Assembly: GCF_000375585.1 (NCBI RefSeq)
Contig: NZ_AQWP01000001.1
Location: 310,001-374,000, forward strand
Direction of reading: 5' to 3'
Source: Sinorhizobium meliloti 4H41
GTDB lineage: Bacteria > Pseudomonadota > Alphaproteobacteria > Rhizobiales > Rhizobiaceae
DNA length: 64,000 nt
Position numbers and translations under genes: made by a program. Below the pieces are notes generated by a model. That model saw nothing but the letters and a program-made list of their open reading frames with translations, ran no database searches and was not told the DNA's origin. This document shows, piece after piece, positions 28,607-37,233 of this stretch. Numbering within the stretch: position 1 is the stretch's first letter; every line of letters starts with the position of its first letter.

Positions 28607-29146
28607 TCAGAATGTTCCCGCCTGCGGCGACGGCGTCTGCGCCTCGGAAAGGGCTGCCTGAAGCTTCTGTTCCTGCTCCGGCGAGAGCGACGTCTTCAGT
28701 ACGCGGCCGCGCAGGCCGGAGAATTCGGCCAGCACCTTTTCCGGCTGCACCTTGCGCACCAGGACGAAGAGCGCCGAGGAATTGTTCGGGATGGTGTTGC
28801 CGAGCGACTTGATGAAGTCGTCGTCGATCCCGTAATCGACAAGCGAGCCGGAAAGCGCACCGGCACCCGCGCCGATAGCGCCGCCGAGGGCGAAACCCGC
28901 GAGCGGATTGAGGAAGAGCAGCCCGACGAGCCCGCCCCAGAGGGAGCCGGAAAGGAGGCCGGAGGTGGCTCCAACGGTGGTCAGATTCATGCTCTGCTTC
29001 AGATGCACCTTGCCTTCGGCGTCGCGCACGACGACGACCGCATCTTCCAGATCGATCAGATACTCCTTCCTCAGGCTGTTGAGCTTCAAGAGGACCTTGT
29101 CGGCCTCATCCGTCGAATCGAATCCCACGACAATCAAATCGGACAT
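28607..29146 (-). CDS. DUF1269 family protein
   Basis: 179 aa. An N-terminal alpha/beta segment (SDLIVVGFDSTDEADKVLLKLNSL, EDAVVVVRDAEGKVHLKQ) leads into a Gly/Ala-rich hydrophobic middle (about 60-105, GLLSGSLWGGLVGLLFLNPLAGFALGG, read in parts) and a second alpha/beta segment (NNSSALFVLVRKVQPEKVL). This is the usual DUF1269 layout, whose function is unknown though it is often linked to stress or membrane proteins. The middle may insert in the membrane or pack as a glycine-zipper. It is monocistronic as far as can be seen and convergent with msrB. Confidence 0.85.
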   Translation of the reverse strand: MSDLIVVGFDSTDEADKVLLKLNSLRKEYLIDLEDAVVVVRDAEGKVHLKQSMNLTTVGATSGLLSGSLWGGLVGLLFLNPLAGFALGGAIGAGAGALSGSLVDYGIDDDFIKSLGNTIPNNSSALFVLVRKVQPEKVLAEFSGLRGRVLKTSLSPEQEQKLQAALSEAQTPSPQAGTF

Positions 29147-29272
29147 GTCTCTCTCCTGATCCTTCGGGCAGACAATCTGTCGCCGCGAAGCAGAGATAGA
29201 GCGCTTTTTATGTCAGGGTAGTGACGGAGGTCGAAGACGAGGGGATCGCCCTTCGGCGGCGCGTTCCGCGCC

Positions 29273-29926
29273 TCAGCGCGTTACGGCAAGCTCGATCGCC
29301 GCGCGGAGGTCCTCGATGCCTTCGCCCTTTTCCGACGATGTCGACAGCACTTCCGGAAAGGCCGCCGGCCGCTTCTTGATCTTTTCGAGCGTTTCCCCGA
29401 CGAGGCGCGGCACGCCGGCCGCCTTGATCTTGTCCGTCTTGGTCAGCACGATCTGATAGGAAACCGCAGCCTTGTCGAGGAGTGCCAGCACGTCCTCGTC
29501 ATTTTTCTTGATGCCGTGGCGCGCGTCGATCAGCACGTAGACGCGCTTCAGCGTCGAGCGGCCGCGCAGATAGTCGAACACCAGCTTCGTCCAGGCGTCG
29601 ACCTGTTCCTTGGGAGCCTGCGCGTAGCCGTAGCCCGGCATGTCGACGAGGGCCATCGGCGGCAGGTCGTCGGCTTCGCCGGAATAGCCGTCCGGCACGA
29701 AATAGTTGAGTTCCTGGGTGCGGCCGGGCGTGTTCGATGTGCGCGCAAGGCCCTTATGGCCCACGAGCGCGTTGATCAGCGACGACTTGCCGACATTGGA
29801 GCGGCCGGCAAAGGCGATCTCCGTCGGTCCCTCCGGCGGCAGGAACTTCATCGACGGCACGCCGCGGATGAAGATCCACGGCCGGCCGAAGACGCTTGCG
29901 GCATTCTGCTTGTTCGTCCCGGACAT
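29273..29926 (-). CDS. engB: Ribosome biogenesis GTPase EngB/YsxC/YihA
   Basis: 217-aa GTPase needed for 50S subunit assembly. G motifs: [11 protein letters not shown] (G1), DMPGYGYA (G3), TKTDK (G4), [10 protein letters not shown] (G5). Long and well conserved, with the standard N-terminal [16 protein letters not shown]-like entry ([17 protein letters not shown]). It follows yidC on the same strand after a gap with a terminator, in the conserved rpmH-rnpA-yidC-engB order. Confidence 0.96.
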   Translation of the reverse strand: MSGTNKQNAASVFGRPWIFIRGVPSMKFLPPEGPTEIAFAGRSNVGKSSLINALVGHKGLARTSNTPGRTQELNYFVPDGYSGEADDLPPMALVDMPGYGYAQAPKEQVDAWTKLVFDYLRGRSTLKRVYVLIDARHGIKKNDEDVLALLDKAAVSYQIVLTKTDKIKAAGVPRLVGETLEKIKKRPAAFPEVLSTSSEKGEGIEDLRAAIELAVTR

Positions 29927-30029
29927 GTTCTGGCGTTCCTCTTTGGCCTCGGCATCAGGCTTTTGCAGAGGCTTGTCAAGCTTGAGAGCGCCCGGGCGGC
30001 GCCGGCGGCGCTCTGGAAATCGAAAGGAA

Positions 30030-30058
30030 AAGCCCCGGAACGCGTCGCACCGGGGCTT
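30030..30058 (-). terminator. Terminator after yidC
   Basis: Arms AAGCCCCGG (30030-30038) and CCGGGGCTT (30050-30058), 32 bp beyond the yidC stop on the minus strand, followed in that direction by CTTTTCCTTTCG. Some read-through into engB is possible. Confidence 0.75.
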
Positions 30059-30090
30059 CCAACTCTTTCACTGCGCTTCCTGGAAGTGCT

Positions 30091-31869
30091 CTATTCCGCC
30101 GGTTTCGGTTTCTTCGAGAAGAGCGACTTCAGATTGTCGAAGAGTTCGACCTTGACGCCCTGACGCTTCATGATGATGCCCTGCTGCAGGATCGACAGCG
30201 TGTTGTTCCAGGCCCAGTAGATCACGAGACCGGCGGGGAACGATGCCAGCATGAAGGTGAAGACCACCGGCATCCACGTGAAGAGCATCGCCTGGGTCGG
30301 GTCCGGCGGCGTCGGGTTCATGCGCATCTGCAGGAACATGGTGACGCCCATGATGATCGGCCAGACGCCGAGATGCAGGAAGGACGGAGCATCGAAGGGC
30401 AGGAGGCCGAAGAGATTGAAGATCGTCGTCGGATCGGGCGCGGAGAGATCCTGGATCCATCCGAAGAAGGGCGCATGCCGCATCTCGATGGTGACGTAGA
30501 TCACCTTGTACAGCGCGAAGAACACAGGGATCTGGATGAGGATCGGCCAGCAGCCCGCCAGCGGGTTGATCTTCTCTTCCTTGTAGAGCTGCATCATCGC
30601 CTGCTGCAGCCCCATCCTGTCGTCGCCGAATTTCTTCTTCAACTCCTCCATCTTCGGTTGAACCTTCTTCATGTTCGCCATCGATGCGTATTGCTTGTTG
30701 GCGAGCGGGAAGAAGATGAGCTTGACGACGATCGTGGTGATCAGGATCGCGATGCCGAAATTGCCGAAGAGACGGAAGAAGAAATCCATCATTTTGAACA
30801 TCGGCTTGGTGATGAAGTAGAACCAGCCCCAGTCGATCAGCTTGTCGAAGTTGGGGATCGAATAGGCCACTTCGTAATTGTCGACGACCGGGACTTCCTT
30901 GGCACCGGCGAAGACGAGGTTCTTCAGCTCCACGGACTGGCCGGGGGCAACCGTCACCGCATCGCTCTTGTAGTCGCTCTGGTAACGGGGGCGCCCGTCG
31001 GCGAAATGCGAGAACCGGATGTCGAAGGGCGTCGCCTGCGGCGGCACGATCGTCGCGGCCCAGTATTTATCGGTGATGCCTAACCATCCGCCGGTCGACT
31101 TACCCGGTTCGACGGGCTCGTCGTCTTCGACCTTGGAATAGCCGACTTCCTGGAGGCCATGCTCTCCCGCAACGCCGACGAAGCCCTCGTGGAGCACGTA
31201 GATGCTCGGAGTCGTCGGCTTGTTGAAGCGCGTGACGCGGCCGTAGGAAGACAGGGAAACCGGCGCGGCGGTCTCGTTCTTGATGCTGTCGACCACCTGG
31301 AACATGTAGCGGTCGTCGACCGAGATGGTCCGGGAAAAGGTGATGCCCTTGTCGTTCGTATAGCTCAGCGTCACCGGCGTCGAAGGGGTGAGCTTGTCGC
31401 CGCCCGAAAGCGTCCATGTGGTCTGCGGCCCCGGAACCGATCCGGTCGCGTCCGATCCGATATAGCCGATTTCCGTGAAATAGCCGTCGGCGGTCTCCGC
31501 CGGGCTGAAGAGCGTGATGACCGGGCTCTTCGGGTCGACGGTTTCGTGGTAGCCCTTGAGCTTCAGGTCGTCGAAGCGTGCGCCGGTCAGGTTGATGGAG
31601 CCGGAAAGCGCCGGCGTGTCGATCGCCACGCGGGCCGATTTGCCGATTGCCTGATCGCGGCTTTCGCCTGCGCTCGGGATCGCACCGCCGGGCAGCGCCT
31701 GTCCAGGTGCAGCCGGCTGAGCGCCTGGCTGTTCCTGGGTCTGTTGCGCCTGTTCCGCGGCAATGCGGTCCTTTTCCATCTTCGGGCTGACATAGAAGAA
31801 CTGCCAGGCGATAAGGATCAGCACGGAAAGGGCGATCGCCACGAAATAATTGCGGTTGTTTTCCATCAT
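30091..31869 (-). CDS. yidC: Membrane protein insertase YidC
   Basis: 592-aa insertase of the inner membrane. TM1 at about residues 8-26 ([21 protein letters not shown], read in parts), a Gln/Ala/Pro-rich linker (about 38-70), the large periplasmic beta-sandwich domain (about 75-350), and the conserved C-terminal Oxa1 core of five helices (about 360-575) with the positively charged groove residue region [15 protein letters not shown]. The first two codons are both ATG; the upstream one (31869) overlaps the rnpA stop as ATGA, the second (31866) has slightly better Shine-Dalgarno spacing from AGGA. Third gene of the rpmH operon. Confidence 0.96.
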   Translation of the reverse strand: MMENNRNYFVAIALSVLILIAWQFFYVSPKMEKDRIAAEQAQQTQEQPGAQPAAPGQALPGGAIPSAGESRDQAIGKSARVAIDTPALSGSINLTGARFDDLKLKGYHETVDPKSPVITLFSPAETADGYFTEIGYIGSDATGSVPGPQTTWTLSGGDKLTPSTPVTLSYTNDKGITFSRTISVDDRYMFQVVDSIKNETAAPVSLSSYGRVTRFNKPTTPSIYVLHEGFVGVAGEHGLQEVGYSKVEDDEPVEPGKSTGGWLGITDKYWAATIVPPQATPFDIRFSHFADGRPRYQSDYKSDAVTVAPGQSVELKNLVFAGAKEVPVVDNYEVAYSIPNFDKLIDWGWFYFITKPMFKMMDFFFRLFGNFGIAILITTIVVKLIFFPLANKQYASMANMKKVQPKMEELKKKFGDDRMGLQQAMMQLYKEEKINPLAGCWPILIQIPVFFALYKVIYVTIEMRHAPFFGWIQDLSAPDPTTIFNLFGLLPFDAPSFLHLGVWPIIMGVTMFLQMRMNPTPPDPTQAMLFTWMPVVFTFMLASFPAGLVIYWAWNNTLSILQQGIIMKRQGVKVELFDNLKSLFSKKPKPAE

Positions 31870-32264
31870 GATTTCCTGGAACCGGCCGGTGGCCGCTTCT
31901 GTTTCGGCTTGTTTTCGATGCGATCCCGAAGCGCCCGAGTCAATGCGTCGAAAGGGGCATTCAGGAGATCGCGCCGGGCGACAATCACATAGTCGTGTCC
32001 GGGTTTCATTGCAAACCCGGCCGAAAGCCGCACGGCTTCCTTGAGGCGTCGGCGCATTCGGTTTCGCTCGACGGCATTGCCGTGTTTCTTGGTAACGGTG
32101 AAGCCGACGCGGGCTTCTCCCTCCGGATCGTTCCGGTCGAGAACTTCGAGGAGAAATAGCGGGCCTCTGCGGCTTTCTCCAGCCCGGACCGCCAAAAACT
32201 GCGGACGGCTTTTCAGCCGCCCGACAGCCGTCTTGTCTTTATCTGTCGTCATTTGCCCGGACAT
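31866..32264 (-). CDS. rnpA: Ribonuclease P protein component
   Basis: 132-aa basic protein that assists RNase P RNA in tRNA 5' maturation. It contains the signature region with [21 protein letters not shown] (positions about 58-78, seen in parts), [13 protein letters not shown] at the N-terminal side and VIVARRDLL. The stop TGA overlaps the first yidC ATG. rpmH ends 21 bp upstream, giving the universal rpmH-rnpA pair. An ATG at 32252 could be the start instead. Confidence 0.95.
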   Translation of the reverse strand: MSGQMTTDKDKTAVGRLKSRPQFLAVRAGESRRGPLFLLEVLDRNDPEGEARVGFTVTKKHGNAVERNRMRRRLKEAVRLSAGFAMKPGHDYVIVARRDLLNAPFDALTRALRDRIENKPKQKRPPAGSRKS

Positions 32265-32285
32265 AAGGTTTCGGGCAGATTCGGC

Positions 32286-32420
32286 TTACGCCGAAAGACG
32301 CTTGCGGCCACGAGCCCGGCGGGCTGTGAGGACCTTGCGCCCACCCTTGGTGGACATACGTGCACGGAAGCCGTGACGGCGCTTGCGAACAAGCTTGGAC
32401 GGTTGGTAGGTACGCTTCAT
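32286..32420 (-). CDS. rpmH: 50S ribosomal protein L34
   Basis: 44-aa ribosomal protein of the large subunit: starts [20 protein letters not shown], continues with [18 protein letters not shown] and ends RKRLSA before TAA at 32286-32288. This is the complete, highly conserved L34. It leads the rpmH-rnpA-yidC operon; a good sigma-70 promoter lies about 108 bp upstream. Confidence 0.98.
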   Translation of the reverse strand: MKRTYQPSKLVRKRRHGFRARMSTKGGRKVLTARRARGRKRLSA

Positions 32421-32726
32421 TTATTTAAATACCGCGGTGTGCGGTCCTTCTTGGGTTTGCATGATGCAAGAGCGTTTACGCGCCGGGCATGGCTCCGCCA
32501 ACGGGCGGCTCCACCGGACGTGCGCGGCTTATAGGGACAAAAACCCGATAAAGTCAATTCCCAGACGCCGGTGGCGTGCTCATGATCGCCGCATGACATC
32601 CTAAAATGAGTGGGCCCGATGGGTGCTTTGTTAACCACGCGCATTTTAGCATTTACTTAGTAGCGTGTAAGCCGTGAGTTACTTTCCCGTTTTAGGCGAG
32701 TATGCGGCTGGGGACAGGGACAGGAC
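32421..32726. other. Divergent intergenic region between rpmH and a chemoreceptor gene
   Basis: 306 bases with the rpmH promoter (32528-32557, listed separately). The AT-rich part at about 32635-32690 probably contains the chemoreceptor promoter, but no defined box was identified. No gene seen. Confidence 0.5.
32528..32557 (-). promoter_or_regulatory. Sigma-70 promoter of rpmH-rnpA-yidC
   Basis: On the minus strand, -35 TTGACT (32552-32557), an 18-nt spacer, and -10 TATAAG (32528-32533). It points toward rpmH and leaves a leader of about 100 nt. Confidence 0.75.
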
Positions 32727-34724
32727 ATGAAAATTCGTGGAAAGATAAACCTTATCGTCGGCATCATGAGTCTGCTGGCGATAGCGATCACCGGCATGTC
32801 GTTGCTGATCGTGAGCGAGTACAACCAACGGCTCGGTGAATACCAGAACGCATCCGACCGGGCCTTCAAGGGCGAGAGGCTCAATCGCCTGGTAACGGCG
32901 GTGGTGATGGAGGCGCGGGGTATTTATGCAGCGCCGACGGTCGAGAAGGCAAAGCCTTTCGCCGAGGGAATTCTCAAGAACCTCGACAAGATCGACGCGC
33001 TGCTCACCGAGTGGCGGCCGCTGGTGCCCGCCGACGTCCTGCCCGCCTTCGATACCCTCGTCCGGCGCGCGGAGGAATTCAAGACGTTCCGAAGCGAGAC
33101 GGCTCGCCTCGGCACGCAGGTCGCGCCGCAAGCGGCCAACGAGCAGGGCAACAACGAGGCGAACCGGGCCAACCGCAAGGCGTTCCAGGCGGAAATCGAC
33201 GTGGTCGTCGACGAGAACCTTGCCTCGCTTCACACGATCACCGCGGATCTTGCCGACTACAAGCGCTCGATCGTGCTGATCGTCCTTGCAACGGCAGCAC
33301 TCGGCATGCTGGCCGGGATCGGCGCCGCCTTCTATATTGCGACCAATCACCTCAGCCGCCCGATTCTCGATCTGACGGGCAAGATGAAGCTGCTTGCCGG
33401 CGGCGATCTCTCGGTTGATGTGCCCTTCGCCGGGCGCAAGGACGAGATCGGCGACATGGCGGCGGCGGTCGAAGTCTTCAAGCAGAACAGCCTCGCCGTG
33501 CGAGAGCTCAACGCCCAGGAAGAGGTCCTGCGCGAAAAGAGCGCGGACCTGCAGTCGAGCATCGCCACGGTCGTTGCGGCGGCTGCGGCAGGGGATTTCA
33601 CCAGGCGCATCGGCAAGGACTACGACAACGACGACCTCAACCGTTTTGCGGCGAGCGTCAACGAACTGGTCAACAGCGTCGATACGGGCATCGCCGAGAC
33701 CCGGAGGGTCATTGCGAGCCTGGCGACGGGCGACCTCACGCAAAGCATGAAGGGCCAGTTCCAGGGCGCCTTCGCCGAGTTGCAGACGAACGTCAACGAT
33801 ACCTTGCAGACCCTGCAGAAGACCCTGCGCGAGGTCCGTATGACGACGGACTCGATCAACGGGAACTCTACGGAGTTGCGCAGTGCCGCCGACGACCTGT
33901 CCAAGCGGACTGAACAGCAGGCCGCCGCCCTGGAGGAAACTTCGGCGGCGCTCGACGAGATAACCGCCGCGGTTCGCAATTCTACGGAGCGGGCCCAGGA
34001 AGCGACCGTCATGGTCACGGAGGCGAAGGACAGCGCAGCGGAGTCGGCATCGGTCGTCCGCAACGCCATCGATGCCATGGGCCGCATCGAACAGGCTTCG
34101 AGCGAGATCGGCCAGATTACCAACGTCATCGACGAGATCGCCTTCCAGACGAACCTGCTGGCCCTCAATGCCGGCGTCGAGGCGGCGCGCGCAGGGGATG
34201 CCGGCAAGGGTTTCGCCGTCGTTGCCCAGGAGGTCCGCGAACTCGCCCAGCGTGCAGCCAGCGCCGCCAAGGATATCAAGTCGCTGATTTCCAAATCGGG
34301 CGGCGAAGTGGCCACCGGCGTCAAGCTCGTCCAGGCGACGGGAGCCGCACTCGGTCAGATCGAGACGCGCGTCCTCAAGATCAACGATCACATCCATTCG
34401 ATCGCGACGGCCGCACGCGAGCAGGCCACGGGTCTCGGCGAGGTCAGCACCGCGGTCAACCAGATGGATCAGGTCACCCAGCGCAACGCCGCCATGGTGG
34501 AGGAGGCGAACGCCGCCACGCATAAGCTGTCCGCCGAGGCCGACAATCTCGCCAACCTCATCGCCTACTTCAAGGTCGAGCGCGAGGCGGTGCGTACGGT
34601 CGCGCCGGCAAGGGAAGCGAGCCGCCCGGTGGCCTCGCCCGCCCGCCGCATGATGGGCACGGTTGCGCGCGCATTCGGCAACGGCTCCGCTGCGGTCGCT
34701 CGCGACGACTGGGAAGAGTTCTGA
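32727..34724 (+). CDS. Methyl-accepting chemotaxis protein, helical-bundle sensor type
   Basis: 665 aa. TM1 at about 9-29, a short all-alpha periplasmic region (about 30-180) resembling a four-helix bundle, TM2 at about 181-205, HAMP (about 206-258) followed by a second HAMP-like segment (about 285-340), and the signalling domain with [20 protein letters not shown]. It ends in DWEEF, a CheR/CheB tether pentapeptide like that of the first chemoreceptor. Ligand is unknown. It stands alone, divergent from rpmH, with a perfect 13-bp hairpin after the gene. A specific Mcp letter cannot be assigned from sequence alone. Confidence 0.9.
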   Translation: MKIRGKINLIVGIMSLLAIAITGMSLLIVSEYNQRLGEYQNASDRAFKGERLNRLVTAVVMEARGIYAAPTVEKAKPFAEGILKNLDKIDALLTEWRPLVPADVLPAFDTLVRRAEEFKTFRSETARLGTQVAPQAANEQGNNEANRANRKAFQAEIDVVVDENLASLHTITADLADYKRSIVLIVLATAALGMLAGIGAAFYIATNHLSRPILDLTGKMKLLAGGDLSVDVPFAGRKDEIGDMAAAVEVFKQNSLAVRELNAQEEVLREKSADLQSSIATVVAAAAAGDFTRRIGKDYDNDDLNRFAASVNELVNSVDTGIAETRRVIASLATGDLTQSMKGQFQGAFAELQTNVNDTLQTLQKTLREVRMTTDSINGNSTELRSAADDLSKRTEQQAAALEETSAALDEITAAVRNSTERAQEATVMVTEAKDSAAESASVVRNAIDAMGRIEQASSEIGQITNVIDEIAFQTNLLALNAGVEAARAGDAGKGFAVVAQEVRELAQRAASAAKDIKSLISKSGGEVATGVKLVQATGAALGQIETRVLKINDHIHSIATAAREQATGLGEVSTAVNQMDQVTQRNAAMVEEANAATHKLSAEADNLANLIAYFKVEREAVRTVAPAREASRPVASPARRMMGTVARAFGNGSAAVARDDWEEF

Positions 34725-34767
34725 GTCCGCCTGACGCGGCGCGCTCGAGTTGCGTAACAGGAGCTAT

Positions 34768-34796
34768 GCTCGCGGCGATCGGCGATCGCCGCGAGC
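34768..34796 (+). terminator. Strong hairpin after the chemoreceptor gene
   Basis: Perfect 13-bp arms GCTCGCGGCGATC (34768-34780) and GATCGCCGCGAGC (34784-34796) with a 3-nt loop. Only GGAAATT follows, so it is a terminator without a good T-run, or an mRNA 3' stabiliser. Confidence 0.55.
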
Positions 34797-34967
34797 GGAA
34801 ATTCGCCGTGCGGGCCGCACTGTGAGAAGCTGCAGGCGCTTTCACGCGGGCGTGACTTGCCGCTGCGGCTCGGTCACGGCGTCGTTTGCCGGCGCGACCA
34901 TTCGTTATTGGTTTCGGGGGTGAAATCCTTCTAACTCGAGGGCAGAATCGCACCGAAGGCAAATCGC

Positions 34968-35768
34968 ATGACCCATAGTATCGGCAACGGGGCAAAAGAA
35001 GGTCCGGCTCTCGAACACGCATCGAGCAGGGGAGAGCTGGAGCCCGTTCGTCGCCGCTCTCCTTGGCGCTTCGTACCGATCACGCTTCTCCTTGCCGGCG
35101 GTGCCCTCGGTTATGTCTACGGTCTGCAGGACTATGTCTCGCTGTCTGCGCTCGCCGACCAGCATGAGACGCTCGCCGCCCATGTCGGCGCTCATCCGCT
35201 CCGGTCCGGTCTCATCTTCTTCGCTATCTATGTCGCGGCCGTGGTCTTCTCCATTCCGGCGGCATCGGTGCTGACGGTTTCGGCCGGCTTCCTGTTCGGG
35301 TGGCTTGCCGGCGCAGCCGTGGCGGTTCTCGCCGCAACCCTTGGAGCCTGCCTTCTTTTCGTCGCCGCCCGCGGCGCCTTCAGCGACCTTCTCAGGCGCC
35401 GCGCCGGCGGATTCCTGGAGCGCTTTGCCGAGGGGTTCCAGGCCAATGCCTTCCTCTATCTGCTCGTCCTGCGGCTGGCGCCGGTCTTCCCGTTCTTCGT
35501 GATTAATATCGCGCCCGCCTTTTTCGAGGTGAAGCTTCGCACCTATGCGATGGCAACGCTGGTCGGCATCGTGCCGGGAACTCTGGCCTATAGTTGGCTC
35601 GGCTGCGGCCTCGGCGACGTGATCGCCTTGGCATCCGAGAGCGGCCGCGAGCTCGCCCTTTCCGATTTCGTCACTACCGACGTTTCGCTGGCGCTGGTCG
35701 CTCTTGCGTTCATTGCGGCGTTGCCTCTGGCGTTCAGGCTAATACAGTCGCGCCGCAAGCAGGCGTGA
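34968..35768 (+). CDS. TVP38/TMEM64 (VTT domain) family membrane protein
   Basis: 266 aa. A cytoplasmic N-terminal tail of about 30 residues precedes TM1 (about 33-53), followed by the VTT/DedA-like domain (about 85-240) with the Gly-rich motif SAGFLFGWLAGAAVAVLAA and the conserved VLRLAPVFPFFVINIAPAFF re-entrant region (read in parts). DedA/VTT proteins act as lipid scramblases or flippases. It begins a same-strand run with a flavin disulfide reductase gene 22 bp downstream and a histidine kinase after that. The VTT plus mercuric-reductase-like pair is a recurrent arrangement in proteobacteria; its joint function is not established. Confidence 0.88.
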   Translation: MTHSIGNGAKEGPALEHASSRGELEPVRRRSPWRFVPITLLLAGGALGYVYGLQDYVSLSALADQHETLAAHVGAHPLRSGLIFFAIYVAAVVFSIPAASVLTVSAGFLFGWLAGAAVAVLAATLGACLLFVAARGAFSDLLRRRAGGFLERFAEGFQANAFLYLLVLRLAPVFPFFVINIAPAFFEVKLRTYAMATLVGIVPGTLAYSWLGCGLGDVIALASESGRELALSDFVTTDVSLALVALAFIAALPLAFRLIQSRRKQA

Positions 35769-35790
35769 CGCAATCGAGGGGCAGGCAAGC

Positions 35791-37212
35791 GTGGGCAGGA
35801 TACTGACACCCGATATATGTGTGATAGGCGGCGGTGCCGCCGGGCTCTCCGTGGCCGCCGGGGCGGCCGCTTTCGGCGTGCCCGTCGTTCTGGTCGAGCA
35901 CGGCCGGATGGGCGGGGATTGCCTCAATTACGGCTGCGTGCCGTCAAAGGCCCTGATCGCAGCAGCCAAGCATGCGGAAGCGATCCGCAAGGCTGCGGAA
36001 TTCGGCATTGCCGCGGCGGGACCGGTCGTCGATCACGAGCGGCTGACGGCGCGCATACAGTCCGTCATCGAAGGCATCGCGCCGCATGATTCCGTAGAGC
36101 GCTTCACCAGCCTCGGCGTCGAGGTGATCAAGGAAACGGCCCGCTTCATAGACGACCGCACGGTCGCTGCCGGCGACCATCTGATCCGCGCCCGCCGCTT
36201 TGTGATCGCCGCCGGCTCCTCCCCCGCCATTCCCCCGATTCCTGGACTTGCGGAGACGCCGTTTCTCACCAACGAAACGCTCTTCGGCCTGAACCGCCTG
36301 CCGCGACATCTCGTCGTCATCGGCGCGGGCGCGGTCGGCCTGGAGATGGCCGCGGCTCACCGCCGGTTGGGCGCCGATGTCACGGTCGTGGACAGGGCCG
36401 CGGCTCTATCCGGCCAGGATCCCGAGCTGGCGGCGATCGTGCTCGACGGGCTGCGTGCGGAAGGCATGCTCCTGCACGAGCGCACGGAGATCCGCTCGGC
36501 AGAGCAAACGGAGACGGGCGTCCGGCTTTTCTGCGAAAACGAGAGCGGCCCTTTCGAGATCGAAGGGAGCGACCTGCTGGTGGCTGCCGGTCGTGCCCCC
36601 AATCACGGACCGCTCGATCTCGATGCGGCCGGCATCCGCCACGGCCCGAAGCACATAGAGGTCGGGGCGGACCTGCGGACGAGCAACCGCCGGGTCTATG
36701 CGGTCGGCGATGCGGCGGGCGGCCTCTTCACGCATCAGGCGAGCTATCACGCCCGGCTGGTGCTGCAGCAGATCCTTTTCCGCCTGCCGGGACGCGAGAG
36801 GGCGGCCATCGTTCCGCAGGTGATCTTCACCGCGCCCGAACTGGCGCAGGTGGGGCTGACGGAGGAGCGCGCGCGGGAGACCGCCCCGGGGGGCAGAACC
36901 GTTCGCCTGGACTTTTCCGCGAATGATCGCGCCCGCACCGACGGATTGGATCGAGGGCTGATAAAGATCGTCGTCGGCAGGCGCGGGCGAATACTCGGCG
37001 CCGGCATTGCAGGCCCTGGAGCGGGGGAGATGATCGGTCTCTGGGCCTTCGCCGTCGCCAACCGCCTGACCCTCAGACATTTCCAGACTTATGTCGCACC
37101 CTATCCGACTCTCTCGGAGATTGGAAAACAGGCGGCTATCTCCTATTATTCCCCCATGGCGCGAAATCGCCTTCTGCGGACCGCGATCCGGTTTCTGCGG
37201 AATTTCGGCTGA
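35791..37212 (+). CDS. FAD-dependent pyridine nucleotide-disulfide oxidoreductase (MerA/Lpd-like)
   Basis: 473 aa. FAD-binding GGGAAGLSVAAGAA, the redox-active disulfide in GGDCLNYGCVPSKALI, NAD(P)-binding VIGAGAVGLEMAAAHRRLGA, the second FAD motif VYAVGDAAG, and a C-terminal interface domain. The start is GTG at 35791 with GAGGGGCAGG upstream. At the C-terminus the catalytic His-Glu pair of dihydrolipoamide dehydrogenases (HxHPTxxE) is replaced by APYPTLSEIGKQ, so it is not a classical Lpd or glutathione reductase. It probably reduces a small disulfide or quinone. The C-terminal 25 residues are basic and hydrophobic and might contact membrane, fitting its VTT membrane neighbour. Confidence 0.88.
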   Translation: MGRILTPDICVIGGGAAGLSVAAGAAAFGVPVVLVEHGRMGGDCLNYGCVPSKALIAAAKHAEAIRKAAEFGIAAAGPVVDHERLTARIQSVIEGIAPHDSVERFTSLGVEVIKETARFIDDRTVAAGDHLIRARRFVIAAGSSPAIPPIPGLAETPFLTNETLFGLNRLPRHLVVIGAGAVGLEMAAAHRRLGADVTVVDRAAALSGQDPELAAIVLDGLRAEGMLLHERTEIRSAEQTETGVRLFCENESGPFEIEGSDLLVAAGRAPNHGPLDLDAAGIRHGPKHIEVGADLRTSNRRVYAVGDAAGGLFTHQASYHARLVLQQILFRLPGRERAAIVPQVIFTAPELAQVGLTEERARETAPGGRTVRLDFSANDRARTDGLDRGLIKIVVGRRGRILGAGIAGPGAGEMIGLWAFAVANRLTLRHFQTYVAPYPTLSEIGKQAAISYYSPMARNRLLRTAIRFLRNFG

Positions 37213-37233
37213 TCCAGGGAATCTTTTGGGCTT

